Positions 15,862 through 23,677 of a DNA stretch of 27,559 bases are shown one piece after another. Location: assembly GCA_035622995.1 (NCBI GenBank), contig DASPUI010000034.1, forward strand, positions 1 to 27,559, read 5' to 3'. Source of the stretch: DASPUI01 sp035622995. Lineage in GTDB: Bacteria; Verrucomicrobiota; Verrucomicrobiia; Chthoniobacterales; UBA10450. A program made the translations under genes and the position numbers. Within the stretch, counting starts at the first letter, position 1, and the number at the start of each line of letters is the position of its first letter. Below the pieces are notes generated by a model. It saw nothing but the letters and a program-made list of their open reading frames with translations. It was not told the DNA's origin and did not search any database.

Positions 15862-16353
15862 TCACTCGCTGCCCGTTTCAGCCAGCTTCGCGATGCCGTC
15901 ACGCGTTAACCGGAACACCGTCCACTCGTTCATCGGGTTGGCGCCAAGTTTGCGATAGAATTGGATCGCCGGTTCGTTCCAATCCAGCACCGCCCACTCC
16001 ATCCGGCCACATCCGCGTTTCTGCGCAATTTTTGCCAGCTCAACCAACAAAGCGCGACCGTATCCCTTGCCGCGGTGTTCTGGCCTAACGAACAGGTCTT
16101 CTAAATAAAGACCGGGGCGGCCGAGCCAGGTCGAAAAGTTATGGAAAAACACCGCGAAGCCGACCGGCACATTTTTTTCGAAGACGAGCAAAACTTCTGC
16201 GGACGGTTTTTCAGCAAACAAAACATCGATCAGCCGCTCTTCCGTCGCCGTCACTTCGTCTGGCGCTCGCTCGTAAGTCGCGAGATCGCGAATCAATTGC
16301 AGAATGACTGGAACGTCGGCAACTGTCGCTGGACGAATGGTAGAGGCACTCAT
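15862..16353 (-). CDS. GNAT N-acetyltransferase, diamine/spermidine acetyltransferase-like
   Basis: 163 residues with a complete GNAT fold. The acetyl-CoA pyrophosphate loop is RGKGYG (94-99), preceded by YLEDLFVRPEH (83-93). The C-terminal motif B is WNEPAIQFYRKLGA. The phrases IRPATVADVPVILQLIRDLATYE, GRPGLYLEDLFV and WNEPAIQFY closely resemble eukaryotic SSAT (spermidine/spermine N1-acetyltransferase) and its bacterial relatives. The likely acceptor is a small amine or a thialysine-like compound. The C terminus faces the CNNM pair with only 13 bases between the stops. Confidence 0.92.
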   Translation of the reverse strand: MSASTIRPATVADVPVILQLIRDLATYERAPDEVTATEERLIDVLFAEKPSAEVLLVFEKNVPVGFAVFFHNFSTWLGRPGLYLEDLFVRPEHRGKGYGRALLVELAKIAQKRGCGRMEWAVLDWNEPAIQFYRKLGANPMNEWTVFRLTRDGIAKLAETGSE

Positions 16354-16365
16354 TTTGGCAAAGGT

Positions 16366-16621
16366 TTAAGCTGAGAGATCGTAAGTTCGTGGCGTCGTTT
16401 GGACCCAGGATTGCGCGGCTCTTAGCATGTTGCGCGAATTCTCTGTAATAATCGAGCCACCAGATGGTGGCCCAGGCAAAAGTGAGATGAGTTGCTCCCC
16501 GCGCTCCCAATTTCTCGAGATCAGCTGCACAGACGGGGCCAGGACCGAAAATACCAAGGCAGGTTGAATCGCGCGCGACATGGATCGCGTCTTGACAAAG
16601 AGACTCGGCAAAGTCAATCGA
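16366..16621 (-). pseudogene. Decayed C-terminal gene fragment, family unrecognised
   Basis: The 292-base gap between the GNAT gene and the next plus-strand gene is not empty. The minus strand from 16621 to about 16378 reads as protein-like sequence without a start codon at its head: DFAESLCQDAIHVARDS, then CLGIFGPGPVCAADLEKLG, then HLTFAWATIWWLDYYREFA and SRAILGPNDAT. A stop (16624-16622) precedes it, and the only start-type codon is a late TTG (16510). Near the end a one-base shift moves into the frame TYDLSA-stop at 16366. The composition (WW, YY, GPGP) is unlike random antisense translation. I infer the C-terminal third of a lost gene with one frameshift. Confidence 0.5.
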
Positions 16622-16645
16622 TTAGCGTAAGGTGTTTCCCGCATT

Positions 16646-17203
16646 ATGAATATTCGCCGTTCGGCTGGGTTTTCGTATTTGCTCGTCATTTCGCTTGGGA
16701 GTGTCGTGCTGAGTGCGGCACCTTATGCCGTCGCACAGGATGAACCGGTACTGGTGCCGGAAGTGGTCGATTATAAAAAACTGATTCCAATTTTGCCGGA
16801 GGCGCCGAGTGGCTGGAGGGCGGAAAAAGCCGAAGGATCGACCGAGGACGTTGGCGGATTCAAAATCACAAACGTCCACCGCGATTTTCACAAGGGCGAC
16901 GGTGCCGACGCGCCGGCGGCAACGATTAGCATTCTCGATTCAGCTGCAAATCCTGATTATGTGTCGGCCACAACCGAGGCCTGGAAGCAGACCAGCGATT
17001 CGGTTGAAGGCTACGCCAAGGCGGTAACGATCGATGGCAATCCGGGATTTGAGGCCTACGAGAACGATCAGAAACATGGAACGCTTTGGGTCATGGTCGC
17101 AAAGCGCTACTTCGTTGAAATCGAATTGCAAAAGCAGGAGGCAAAAGAATTGCAGGAGTGGATCAAACACGTCGACCTCAAAAAGCTCGCTGAAATCAAG
17201 TAA
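16646..17203 (+). CDS. Exported protein of unknown function
   Basis: 185 residues, not recognised. A signal peptide (core FSYLLVISLGSVVLSAAP) ends near AVAQ-DEP, about residue 31. The mature part begins with a PEVVDYKKLIPILPEAPSGW segment, then a beta-rich body with TISILDSAANPDY and GNPGFEAYENDQKHGTLWVM, and a closing helix of KELQEWIKHVDLKKLAEI. The build resembles small periplasmic proteins that bind or shield a hydrophobic partner, but I assign no function. An AAGGTG ribosome site lies about 12 bases upstream of the ATG. It converges with pcm across 76 bases with no obvious terminator. Confidence 0.82.
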   Translation: MNIRRSAGFSYLLVISLGSVVLSAAPYAVAQDEPVLVPEVVDYKKLIPILPEAPSGWRAEKAEGSTEDVGGFKITNVHRDFHKGDGADAPAATISILDSAANPDYVSATTEAWKQTSDSVEGYAKAVTIDGNPGFEAYENDQKHGTLWVMVAKRYFVEIELQKQEAKELQEWIKHVDLKKLAEIK

Positions 17204-17279
17204 TGAATCTGGAGGGACGGGCTCTTTCCGGTCGCAAGATCGAGCGGATCTGACGGCGGCGTCCGGATTTTTCGCAACG

Positions 17280-18008
17280 TCAGCGGACCATCGGAACAAA
17301 GCGGACCGGCTCAATTGCACGCTCGCGTAACGCGCCGTTAATTTTTTCGAATAAATAAAGTTGCTGCGAAAAATTTCCGCCAATTGGAATGATCATGCGG
17401 CCACCCTCTTTCAACTGATCGACCAGCGGTTGCGGTACTCGCTCGGGCGCGCAGGTAGCGATGATCGCGTCGAATGGCGCGTGTTCGGGCCAGCCTTTGT
17501 AGCCATCGCCAATTTTCAGGTGCACATTTTCATATCCGAGACGGTCCAGATTCGCCTCCGCCGATTTCGCAAGCGCTTCGATAACCTCAATCGTATAAAC
17601 GTCCGAGACCAGTTCGGCCAGAATTGCCGTTTGATAGCCCGAACCGGTGCCAATTTCCAACACACGATCGGTCGGTTGCAATCGTATTTCTTCGGTCATC
17701 AACGCCACCATGTATGGTTGCGAGATCGTTTGATCGTATCCGATCGGCAACGGCCGGTCGGTGTAACTGAGATCGGACAATTCCTGCGACACAAATGCTT
17801 CGCGCGGAACTTTCTTCATCGCTGCAAGAAGGCGAGGATCGTGAATTCCGCGCGATACAATCTGTTCTCGCACCATCCGTTCGCGCTCGGCGGAAAAATC
17901 TTCGCGCTTGGCCGGTGGACGATTGCAAGAGCCAAGCAGCAACGCAACGACGACCAACAGCCACCTCACAAAAGAACATAATGTCGATCCGGAGAGGTTG
18001 GCGACCAT
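17280..18008 (-). CDS. pcm: Protein-L-isoaspartate O-methyltransferase with lipoprotein signal
   Basis: 242 residues from ATG 18008. SAM-dependent repair enzyme that methylates L-isoaspartyl residues in aged proteins. Family hallmarks are present: MVREQIVSRGIHDPRLLAAMKKVPRE split over 45-70, GYDQTISQPYMVALM (90-104) with the catalytic-region Ser/Thr, the SAM loop VLEIGTGSGYQ (116-126), and CAPERVPQPLVDQLKEGGRM near the C terminus. The odd part is the N terminus. Residues 14-28 are a hydrophobic segment ending LLLGSC with a lipobox-type cysteine (C28), so the enzyme is probably anchored in the envelope. A longer start at 18095 would bury this signal and is less likely. It diverges from the zinc-ribbon gene across 78 bases. 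Confidence 0.93.
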   Translation of the reverse strand: MVANLSGSTLCSFVRWLLVVVALLLGSCNRPPAKREDFSAERERMVREQIVSRGIHDPRLLAAMKKVPREAFVSQELSDLSYTDRPLPIGYDQTISQPYMVALMTEEIRLQPTDRVLEIGTGSGYQTAILAELVSDVYTIEVIEALAKSAEANLDRLGYENVHLKIGDGYKGWPEHAPFDAIIATCAPERVPQPLVDQLKEGGRMIIPIGGNFSQQLYLFEKINGALRERAIEPVRFVPMVR

Positions 18009-18086
18009 CAAATCGCAGGATGCGAGAGCGATGGCTGCGGGTTGTGCTTGCCTGATTGCCAAACAAACAGTTATTCCCATTCGATC

Positions 18087-18338
18087 ATGTCTCAAAATTC
18101 AAAGCCGCGCTGGCAGGGCTCGAACAAGCCTCCAGAGAACCCGCTTCGTTTCGTCATCGAGTCTCGCCAATTCGACCGCGTTCCGTTCGGCGACTGGGAT
18201 GAGGATCCAGATTTGCCAAAATGCCAGCACTGCGGCGCGGTAAGCGGTGAATTCCACCTGATCGGCTGCGACAAAGAGCCTTGCCCCCGCTGCGGCGGCC
18301 AGGCCATTAGCTGCGAATGTTCCTACGAAGGCGATTAG
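18087..18338 (+). CDS. Small zinc-ribbon protein
   Basis: 83 residues from ATG 18087; a longer in-frame reading from 18042 starts inside the pcm upstream region and is unlikely. The second half is cysteine-rich: C46-x2-C49, C61, C66-P-x-C69-G-G, then C76-x-C78. It would bind one or two zinc ions as a rubredoxin-like or zinc-ribbon knuckle. The first half (RFVIESRQFDRVPFGDWDED) is polar and has no known domain. Small proteins of this build often bind nucleic acid or act as adaptors, but nothing here fixes a role. It lies 77 bases before thrS on the same strand. Confidence 0.8.
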   Translation: MSQNSKPRWQGSNKPPENPLRFVIESRQFDRVPFGDWDEDPDLPKCQHCGAVSGEFHLIGCDKEPCPRCGGQAISCECSYEGD

Positions 18339-18415
18339 CGAGTCGTTAACGCCGAGTCCAACCCGAAATTCTTTCTGTTCTTCGCGATCTTCGTGGTTAA
18401 TTTCACAGACTTTTA

Positions 18416-20254
18416 ATGAACGAAGATCGCAAAACCCCCGAAATGCGCGCGCAGATGACGGACATCGAGCGTCTGCGACATTCGGCGTCGCATGTTTTGG
18501 CGACGGCGATCTTGAAAATCTGGCCGGAAGCACAGTTCGCGGCCGGGCCGCCGGTTGAGAACGGCTTTTATTACGATGTCGATCTCGCCCACCGGATCTC
18601 GCCGGAAGATTTCGAGAAAATCGAGGCCGAGATGAAAAAGGAGATCAAGGCAAACCATCCGTTCGAGCGAATCGAGGTTTCGCGTGACGAGGCTTTGGCC
18701 ATGGGGAAACGTGGCGAACTCGGTGCCCTTGGTGCGAGATCGGAACCGTCGAAGTTCAAGCTCGATATCGTTGAGAACATTCCGGCCGATGAAAAGATCT
18801 CGCTCTATCGCAACGGCGATTTCATTGACCTTTGCGCCGGTCCACACGTCATGCGAACCGGAAATATCGGCGCATTCAAGCTCACCAGCGTGGCGAGCGC
18901 TTATTACAAAGGCGACGAAAAGAATCCGCAACTCCAGCGGATTTATGGCACCGCCTTCAAAACCAAGAAAGAACTCGACGAGTATTTCACGATGCTCGAG
19001 GAAGCGAAAAAGCGCGATCATCGCAAGCTCGGCAAGGAATTGGAAATCTACATCATCGACGATGATGTCGGTCCCGGTCTGCCGCTCTGGCTTCCCCGCG
19101 GCGCGGCGATCATCGAAGAACTCGAGAAACTCGCCAAGGAAACCGAATTCGCGGCCGGTTATCAGCGCGTCCGAACAACAAACATCGCGCGCGAAAGCTT
19201 GTATTTAAAGAGCGGTCACCTGCCCTATTACAAGGAATCAATGTTCCCGCCGATGGAGGTTCATGAACACGGCGAAAACGACGAGGTTGCGCAGCGCTAT
19301 TACGTCAAAGCGATGAATTGTCCGCATCATCACAAGTTGTTCGCGGCGGTGCCGCGAAGTTATCGCGATTTGCCGTTGCGGCTGGCGGAGTACGGGTTTT
19401 GCCATCGTTACGAGCAGAGCGGCGAGTTGTTCGGACTCATGCGAGTCCGTTCGATGCAGATGAACGACGCCCACATTTACTGCACGCCGGAGCAATTCGA
19501 AGAAGAGTTCAACGCGGTGAATGAAATGTATCTGAAATATTTCAACCTGTTCGGCCTCGAGAAATATTTGATGCGCTTCTCGACCCACGATCCATCGAAA
19601 CTTGGGCAGAAATTTGTCGACGAACCGGAGCTTTGGACAAAGACCGAGGAGATGACCCGAAACGTTCTCAAAAACTCCGGGATCAACTATGTCGAAGTGC
19701 CTAACGAAGCGGCGTTTTATGGACCGAAGATCGATGTTCAAGTCTGGAGCGTGATCGGACGCGAGTTTTCCATCGCCACCAACCAGGTCGATTTCGCCCA
19801 GCCGCGCCGATTCGATCTTGTTTACAAAGACAAGGATAACGCCGAAAAGACGCCGCTCTGTATTCATCGCGCGCCGCTGGGCACCCATGAGCGTTTCATC
19901 GGATTTTTGATCGAACATTACGCCGGAAATTTTCCGCTTTGGCTCTCGCCCGAGCAGGTCCGTATTCTGACCATCGGCGACGATGCAAGACTGATCGAAT
20001 ATTCGACCTCGATTCTGAATGAATTGCGCGTTCACCAAGTCCGCGCCGAGATCGACAAGAGCACCGATCAGATCAACGGCAAAATCCAGCGGGCCGAGCA
20101 AATGAAAGTCCACACCATGTTTGTGATCGGCAAACGCGATCTGGAAGCCGGCGTGGTCAGCGTCCGTGTCCACGGCAAGGGAAATCTCGGCGCAAAACCG
20201 CGTGCCGACGCGATCGCCGAAATCTTAGCCTCGATCAAAGAACGTCGCCCGTGA
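18416..20254 (+). CDS. thrS: Threonyl-tRNA synthetase lacking the TGS domain
   Basis: 612 residues; charges tRNA-Thr. The protein starts directly at the editing domain, whose HxxxH is HSASH (22-26) and whose editing cysteine is C140 in LCAGPH. The N-terminal TGS domain of about 60 residues found in E. coli ThrRS is absent. In the catalytic core the zinc ligands are C302 (AMNCPHHH), H353 (MNDAHIYC) and H484 (CIHRAPLG). The usual sequences at these places are MNCPGH and QDDAH, so this is a distinct subtype. The anticodon-binding domain (about 510-605) is complete. No upstream codons extend the frame into a TGS. The stop overlaps the GTG of the next gene. Confidence 0.95.
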   Translation: MNEDRKTPEMRAQMTDIERLRHSASHVLATAILKIWPEAQFAAGPPVENGFYYDVDLAHRISPEDFEKIEAEMKKEIKANHPFERIEVSRDEALAMGKRGELGALGARSEPSKFKLDIVENIPADEKISLYRNGDFIDLCAGPHVMRTGNIGAFKLTSVASAYYKGDEKNPQLQRIYGTAFKTKKELDEYFTMLEEAKKRDHRKLGKELEIYIIDDDVGPGLPLWLPRGAAIIEELEKLAKETEFAAGYQRVRTTNIARESLYLKSGHLPYYKESMFPPMEVHEHGENDEVAQRYYVKAMNCPHHHKLFAAVPRSYRDLPLRLAEYGFCHRYEQSGELFGLMRVRSMQMNDAHIYCTPEQFEEEFNAVNEMYLKYFNLFGLEKYLMRFSTHDPSKLGQKFVDEPELWTKTEEMTRNVLKNSGINYVEVPNEAAFYGPKIDVQVWSVIGREFSIATNQVDFAQPRRFDLVYKDKDNAEKTPLCIHRAPLGTHERFIGFLIEHYAGNFPLWLSPEQVRILTIGDDARLIEYSTSILNELRVHQVRAEIDKSTDQINGKIQRAEQMKVHTMFVIGKRDLEAGVVSVRVHGKGNLGAKPRADAIAEILASIKERRP

Positions 20255-21285
20255 CACTACAAGCGATTCGAGTGCTGGGATCGGTCGCGATTTGTTATCT
20301 GGCCGTTACCGTTGAGGGCCACGAAATAATCACGTGCAAATCGCCCGACAAGAAATTTGGGCTGCGATGCGTTTACGCGGATTCGCAGCCGTACAACGGC
20401 GAAACGACGATTATCGACCTCGCCACGCATCAAAATATTTTCTCGCTCAATACCAACTGGACGCTCGGTGAAGTGAAGCTGGTCTGGTCGCCTGACTCGC
20501 AGTGCGCTGCCTATTTCGCGGAGAACGCGAACGGTTATTCGACTCGCGTTTTTCTTCGCAACGGATCTTCCTTTAAGGAAATGGCATTGCCTGAACTGCC
20601 CACGCCCAAACTTCCAGCGAGTGCGACTGGCTCGGAACCCGATACCAACACCCGGGTTGAAGCGCTTCGCTGGACCGGAGCAAACGATTTATTGCTGGAA
20701 AAAGAATTGATCAATCCGGCGTGGGGACGGACTGCGCTCACAATTACGCTTGGATTCAATCAGGGCAAACCGTCCACGGTTCAAAACGCGGAACAGGAGA
20801 AAGTTTCGATCATTGATTATTTTCTGCTGTTGCCGGCCAACAATTTCGAAGCACCGCCTTCAGCCTGGCTCCGAAAGATGCGAACAAATGGCGAGTTTTT
20901 TCTCTGTGACAGCAAACCAAATAACATTGATGAAAAGAATGGTTACATGAGTTGTGCGGGCGATGGCGCGCAAGCGAGTTTTGAAGTGGCGCTGTTTCGT
21001 CATCGCGATGGACGACCATTGATCGCGCTTTGTTCCGGGGAATTGGAAGGCGACGATTCCGTTTTTCTGACATTTTTCGAGCAGGGTACCGAAGGGAAGA
21101 TGCAAGAAATCAAGCACTCAATGTTTACCGGCTCGGAAAAGAATTTCGACGCCGAGATGGGCGAAGGAAAAGGCAACTGGCGATTTGTGTTACCGCGCGA
21201 AGGCAAGACGATCACTGTTCGCGCACCGAAGTCGAAGAAAGTTCTGCACAAGTTTACCTGGGACGGCGACAAATTTAAGGAATAA
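20251..21285 (+). CDS. Exported protein of unknown function, coupled to thrS
   Basis: 344 residues. The GTG start overlaps the thrS stop as GTGA. A short hydrophobic N terminus (AIRVLGSVAICYLAVTV) suggests export, with cleavage near VEG-HE. The first half has a beta-propeller-like blade pattern: KFGLRCVYAD, TIIDLATHQNIFSL, VKLVWSPDSQCAAYFAEN and VEALRWTGANDLLL. The SPDSQ turn is typical of PD40/TolB-like blades. The second half (about 190-344) is unrelated, with LRKMRTNGEFFLCDSKPNN and a closing beta segment ITVRAPKSKKVLHKFTWDGD. I do not recognise the family. No promoter fits between it and thrS, so it probably rides on the thrS transcript. Confidence 0.8.
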   Translation: MTLQAIRVLGSVAICYLAVTVEGHEIITCKSPDKKFGLRCVYADSQPYNGETTIIDLATHQNIFSLNTNWTLGEVKLVWSPDSQCAAYFAENANGYSTRVFLRNGSSFKEMALPELPTPKLPASATGSEPDTNTRVEALRWTGANDLLLEKELINPAWGRTALTITLGFNQGKPSTVQNAEQEKVSIIDYFLLLPANNFEAPPSAWLRKMRTNGEFFLCDSKPNNIDEKNGYMSCAGDGAQASFEVALFRHRDGRPLIALCSGELEGDDSVFLTFFEQGTEGKMQEIKHSMFTGSEKNFDAEMGEGKGNWRFVLPREGKTITVRAPKSKKVLHKFTWDGDKFKE

Positions 21286-21315
21286 AGATAAACAGATGGT
21301 CATAAGAAAGATGAA

Positions 21316-21936
21316 ATGAAGTTGTTCCTGCTTCGACTATTCCTGTTTGCAGCGGCGGCTCCGGTGGCGCCACATTTGGCGTATGGTTCAAATCCGTTTC
21401 TTGACGCCAAAGACGACAAGCCCATCTCCGCAAATTTTCGCGGCGCTGAATGGGGCGAGAATATTCCAGAGGACGAAATCGTTCTGACGGCGCGCGTGGT
21501 GACGACCCGGATCGCGCAGATGCCGTGGGGAGCGATTTTCAAAATCGAATTTACCGATTTGAAGTCGCGAGCAAAAGAACGGCGAACGATCACGCCCGAA
21601 TATTTCATTGTTACGGACGACCAAATTGTGTTGTTGAACGAAGAAGACAACGAGGCGGCCGCGAAGAAAATTGCAGTGATGGACAAACCGCCACCGTTCG
21701 ACCCCTCATATGTCTATGGAATCACCAGCGGGAGAGTTGAGCGCCAAGACGGTCCATATGCCACCAAGATCGAACTGAAAGGCGACCAATGCATTTATTC
21801 GACTCAGCACAACTCCGGCCACTTCAAGAAGGTCGTTTGGAAAAAAGCAGTGGGCCTGGTCGAGTATTCGATGGGTTACGGCGCGGGAGCTGACGGTTTT
21901 CGGCTGAAACGTGCCGGTCCGACGAAGACGCAGTAG
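21316..21936 (+). CDS. Exported protein of unknown function
   Basis: 206 residues with a clear signal peptide (LFLLRLFLFAAAAPVAPHLA, cleavage near AYG-SN). The mature part is polar and beta-rich: ENIPEDEIVLTARVVTTRIA, WGAIFKIEFTDLKSRAKERR, then ITPEYFIVTDDQIVLLN, and YATKIELKGDQCIYSTQHNS. One cysteine is present. There is no recognised domain. It follows the previous secreted gene after 30 bases and probably belongs to the same transcript. A weak CAGGC-TGC-GCCTG hairpin after the stop (21938-21950) is too poor to call a terminator. Confidence 0.78.
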   Translation: MKLFLLRLFLFAAAAPVAPHLAYGSNPFLDAKDDKPISANFRGAEWGENIPEDEIVLTARVVTTRIAQMPWGAIFKIEFTDLKSRAKERRTITPEYFIVTDDQIVLLNEEDNEAAAKKIAVMDKPPPFDPSYVYGITSGRVERQDGPYATKIELKGDQCIYSTQHNSGHFKKVVWKKAVGLVEYSMGYGAGADGFRLKRAGPTKTQ

Positions 21937-21958
21937 ACAGGCTGCGCCTGGCGGCTTT

Positions 21959-22150
21959 TCAGCGCCTGCGGCGGCGTTTCGTGGGCAGGTTCTTCCGCTT
22001 CGCCCCGGCAAATTCGCGCAATTGTTTTTTACTCATCGATTTTGCCATTTACTTCGAAGCACCGCGTAAGGATTTTCTCGAGCGCTCTCCACGCCTGGCC
22101 GCGAGCGCGGCGCCAGCTGCCATTTGTTGTTTCTTAGATCTTGCAGGCAT
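21959..22150 (-). pseudogene. DUF3008-like small gene interrupted by an in-frame TAA
   Basis: Translation from ATG 22150 gives MPARSKKQQMAAGAALAARR then GERSRKSLRGASK, a TAA stop (22051-22049), and in the same frame MAKSMSKKQLREFAGAKRKN then LPTKRRRR-stop at 21959. Both halves together (63 codons) have the length and layout I associate with DUF3008-type proteins: the MPAxSKxQQ opening, the GAALAAxRGE middle, the GAS-K-x-M-x-x-SMS hinge and the basic KRKNLP tail. A single substitution of a sense codon (CAA, GAA or AAA to TAA) would explain the break. The downstream ATG directly after the stop could also restart translation. It lies 36 bases after the permease, at the end of the pxp run. Confidence 0.62.
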
Positions 22151-22186
22151 ACAAATATTTCGCCGCTCGAAACCGAAATGGATTTG

Positions 22187-23677
22187 TTAAGAAGCGGCGC
22201 GTGGTCGCCAGAAAAAATAGATCGGCACACCGGTGAGCACGATTAAGATACCGATCCCGGAGGTGGTTGGCGCCAGCAAGGCTAGATCGATGATCAACAA
22301 ACCCGCGAGAAAGATCGACACGATCGGAACCGTCGGATAACCCCACGCTCGATATGGCCGTTCGGCCGCAGGCGCTTTTCGCCGCAGCACAATTACCGCG
22401 ACGACCAGCAGCAGATAAAAAACCAAATCGGCCGAGACGATGTATTCGAGCAACTGAGTGTAGACATTACCGTAGGTCATCTCATGGGTGACTGCGTTCG
22501 TTGTGACAGTTCGCGGCAGAGTCAGCAAAATCGTCCAGATGCCCTGCGCAACCAGGGCGGCGGCCGGAACATGATACCGGTTGGTCGTGCCGATCTTTTT
22601 GAAAAACAAACCGTCGCGAGCCATGGCAAAGTAAACTCGCGCGCCGGAAAGAATCAGGCCGTTATTGCAACCAAACGTTGATATCAGGATGGCTCCGGCC
22701 ATGCCCAGAGCGCCGGCTTTTCCGAAGGCGACATTCATCGCGGCGACCGCAACGCGATTCTGCGGAGCATGTTGGATTTCCGAAAACGGCAATAGCGCCA
22801 GGTAGGCGACATTTGCGAGCAAGTATAATGAGACCACGACAGCGCATCCAAAGAGCAAGGCGCGAACAAGGTTGCGCGCGGGATCGCGCACTTCGCTGCC
22901 AATAAAGGTCACATTGGTCCAGGCAGTCTGAGCGAAGAGCGGCCCGACCATTGATTTTCCGAAAAGCAACGCAACGGCGAGCACGCCGCCGACCGCCAAG
23001 CCGGGCTGGACCGCGTGTGGATTCCAGCCATTTGCCCAGGCATTCCACCAGGCGGACGAACGGGCTGCGGAGGCCGGATTCCAGCCTAACGAAATCCCTA
23101 CGAAAATCAGCGCGATAAGGGCGGCAGTTTTCGCGAAGGTGAAGCTATTTTGCATTAACGTGCCGACTTCGAGCCCGCGCGTATTTGTCCAGGTGAGGAA
23201 CACGATTACCGCGACAGCTACCAGTTGTTCGGTAGAAAGACTGATTGCGTAATCGCCAGTTAACGATATCGGGAAGATCAGGTAATGATCGGACCCGACG
23301 GCGGGCCAGAAGACGCCGAGAAACTTCGCAAAAGCGATGGCCACGGCGGCGATCGTTCCCGTTTGAATCACCAGAAACAATGTCCAGCCGTAAAGAAATC
23401 CGATGGAGGAGCCGTAGGCCTCGCGAAAAAAAACGTATACGCCGCCCACTCGCGGCATCATTGTCGCAAGTTCCGAACAACAGAGCGCGCCCGTGATCGT
23501 GAGCAAACCGGCGAGCGCCCAGGCGAGGAGCAACCAGCCCGGCGCACCGCCTAAACGGGCCGATTCGGCCGACGTAATAAAAATCCCGGAACCGATCATC
23601 GATCCGATCACGATCATCGTGGCGTCGACCGGCCCCATCGCGCGAACCAGCCCGCTCTCGCGTTTCTCGCTGCTCAT
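22187..23677 (-). CDS. APC-superfamily amino-acid permease (LAT-like), possible 5-oxoproline importer
   Basis: 496 residues with about twelve hydrophobic helices. The APC substrate motif in helix 1 is VIGSMIGSGIF (about 23-33). LTITGALCCSELATMMPRVGGVYVFFREAYG covers helix 2 and the following loop (split here only for description), and helix 6 carries FAQTAWTNVTFIGSEVRDPARN. The closest pattern is the LAT/YhdG-like amino-acid transporter group. The ATG overlaps the pxpA stop as ATGA, so translation is coupled to the 5-oxoprolinase genes. The natural inference is uptake of pyroglutamate or a related amino acid, but substrate cannot be read from sequence. Confidence 0.92.
   Translation of the reverse strand: MSSEKRESGLVRAMGPVDATMIVIGSMIGSGIFITSAESARLGGAPGWLLLAWALAGLLTITGALCCSELATMMPRVGGVYVFFREAYGSSIGFLYGWTLFLVIQTGTIAAVAIAFAKFLGVFWPAVGSDHYLIFPISLTGDYAISLSTEQLVAVAVIVFLTWTNTRGLEVGTLMQNSFTFAKTAALIALIFVGISLGWNPASAARSSAWWNAWANGWNPHAVQPGLAVGGVLAVALLFGKSMVGPLFAQTAWTNVTFIGSEVRDPARNLVRALLFGCAVVVSLYLLANVAYLALLPFSEIQHAPQNRVAVAAMNVAFGKAGALGMAGAILISTFGCNNGLILSGARVYFAMARDGLFFKKIGTTNRYHVPAAALVAQGIWTILLTLPRTVTTNAVTHEMTYGNVYTQLLEYIVSADLVFYLLLVVAVIVLRRKAPAAERPYRAWGYPTVPIVSIFLAGLLIIDLALLAPTTSGIGILIVLTGVPIYFFWRPRAAS

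Noticed and set aside
16456..16471. Near-perfect hairpin GCCACCAGATGGTGGC
   Set aside because: It falls inside the protein-like remnant (Trp-Ala-Thr-Ile-Trp-Trp codons) and is not followed by a T-run; codon content explains it.
18042..18086. An upstream start for the zinc-ribbon gene
   Set aside because: The extra residues come from the divergent pcm leader and show no conservation pattern; ATG 18087 is the natural start.
19238..20173. A 311-codon minus-strand reading frame inside thrS
   Set aside because: Antisense shadow of a conserved catalytic and anticodon-binding region; no independent domain or ribosome site.
21938..21950. Hairpin CAGGC-TGC-GCCTG after the gene ending at 21936, as a terminator
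   Set aside because: Five-base stem, and the T-run comes only after further GC-rich bases; too weak to call.
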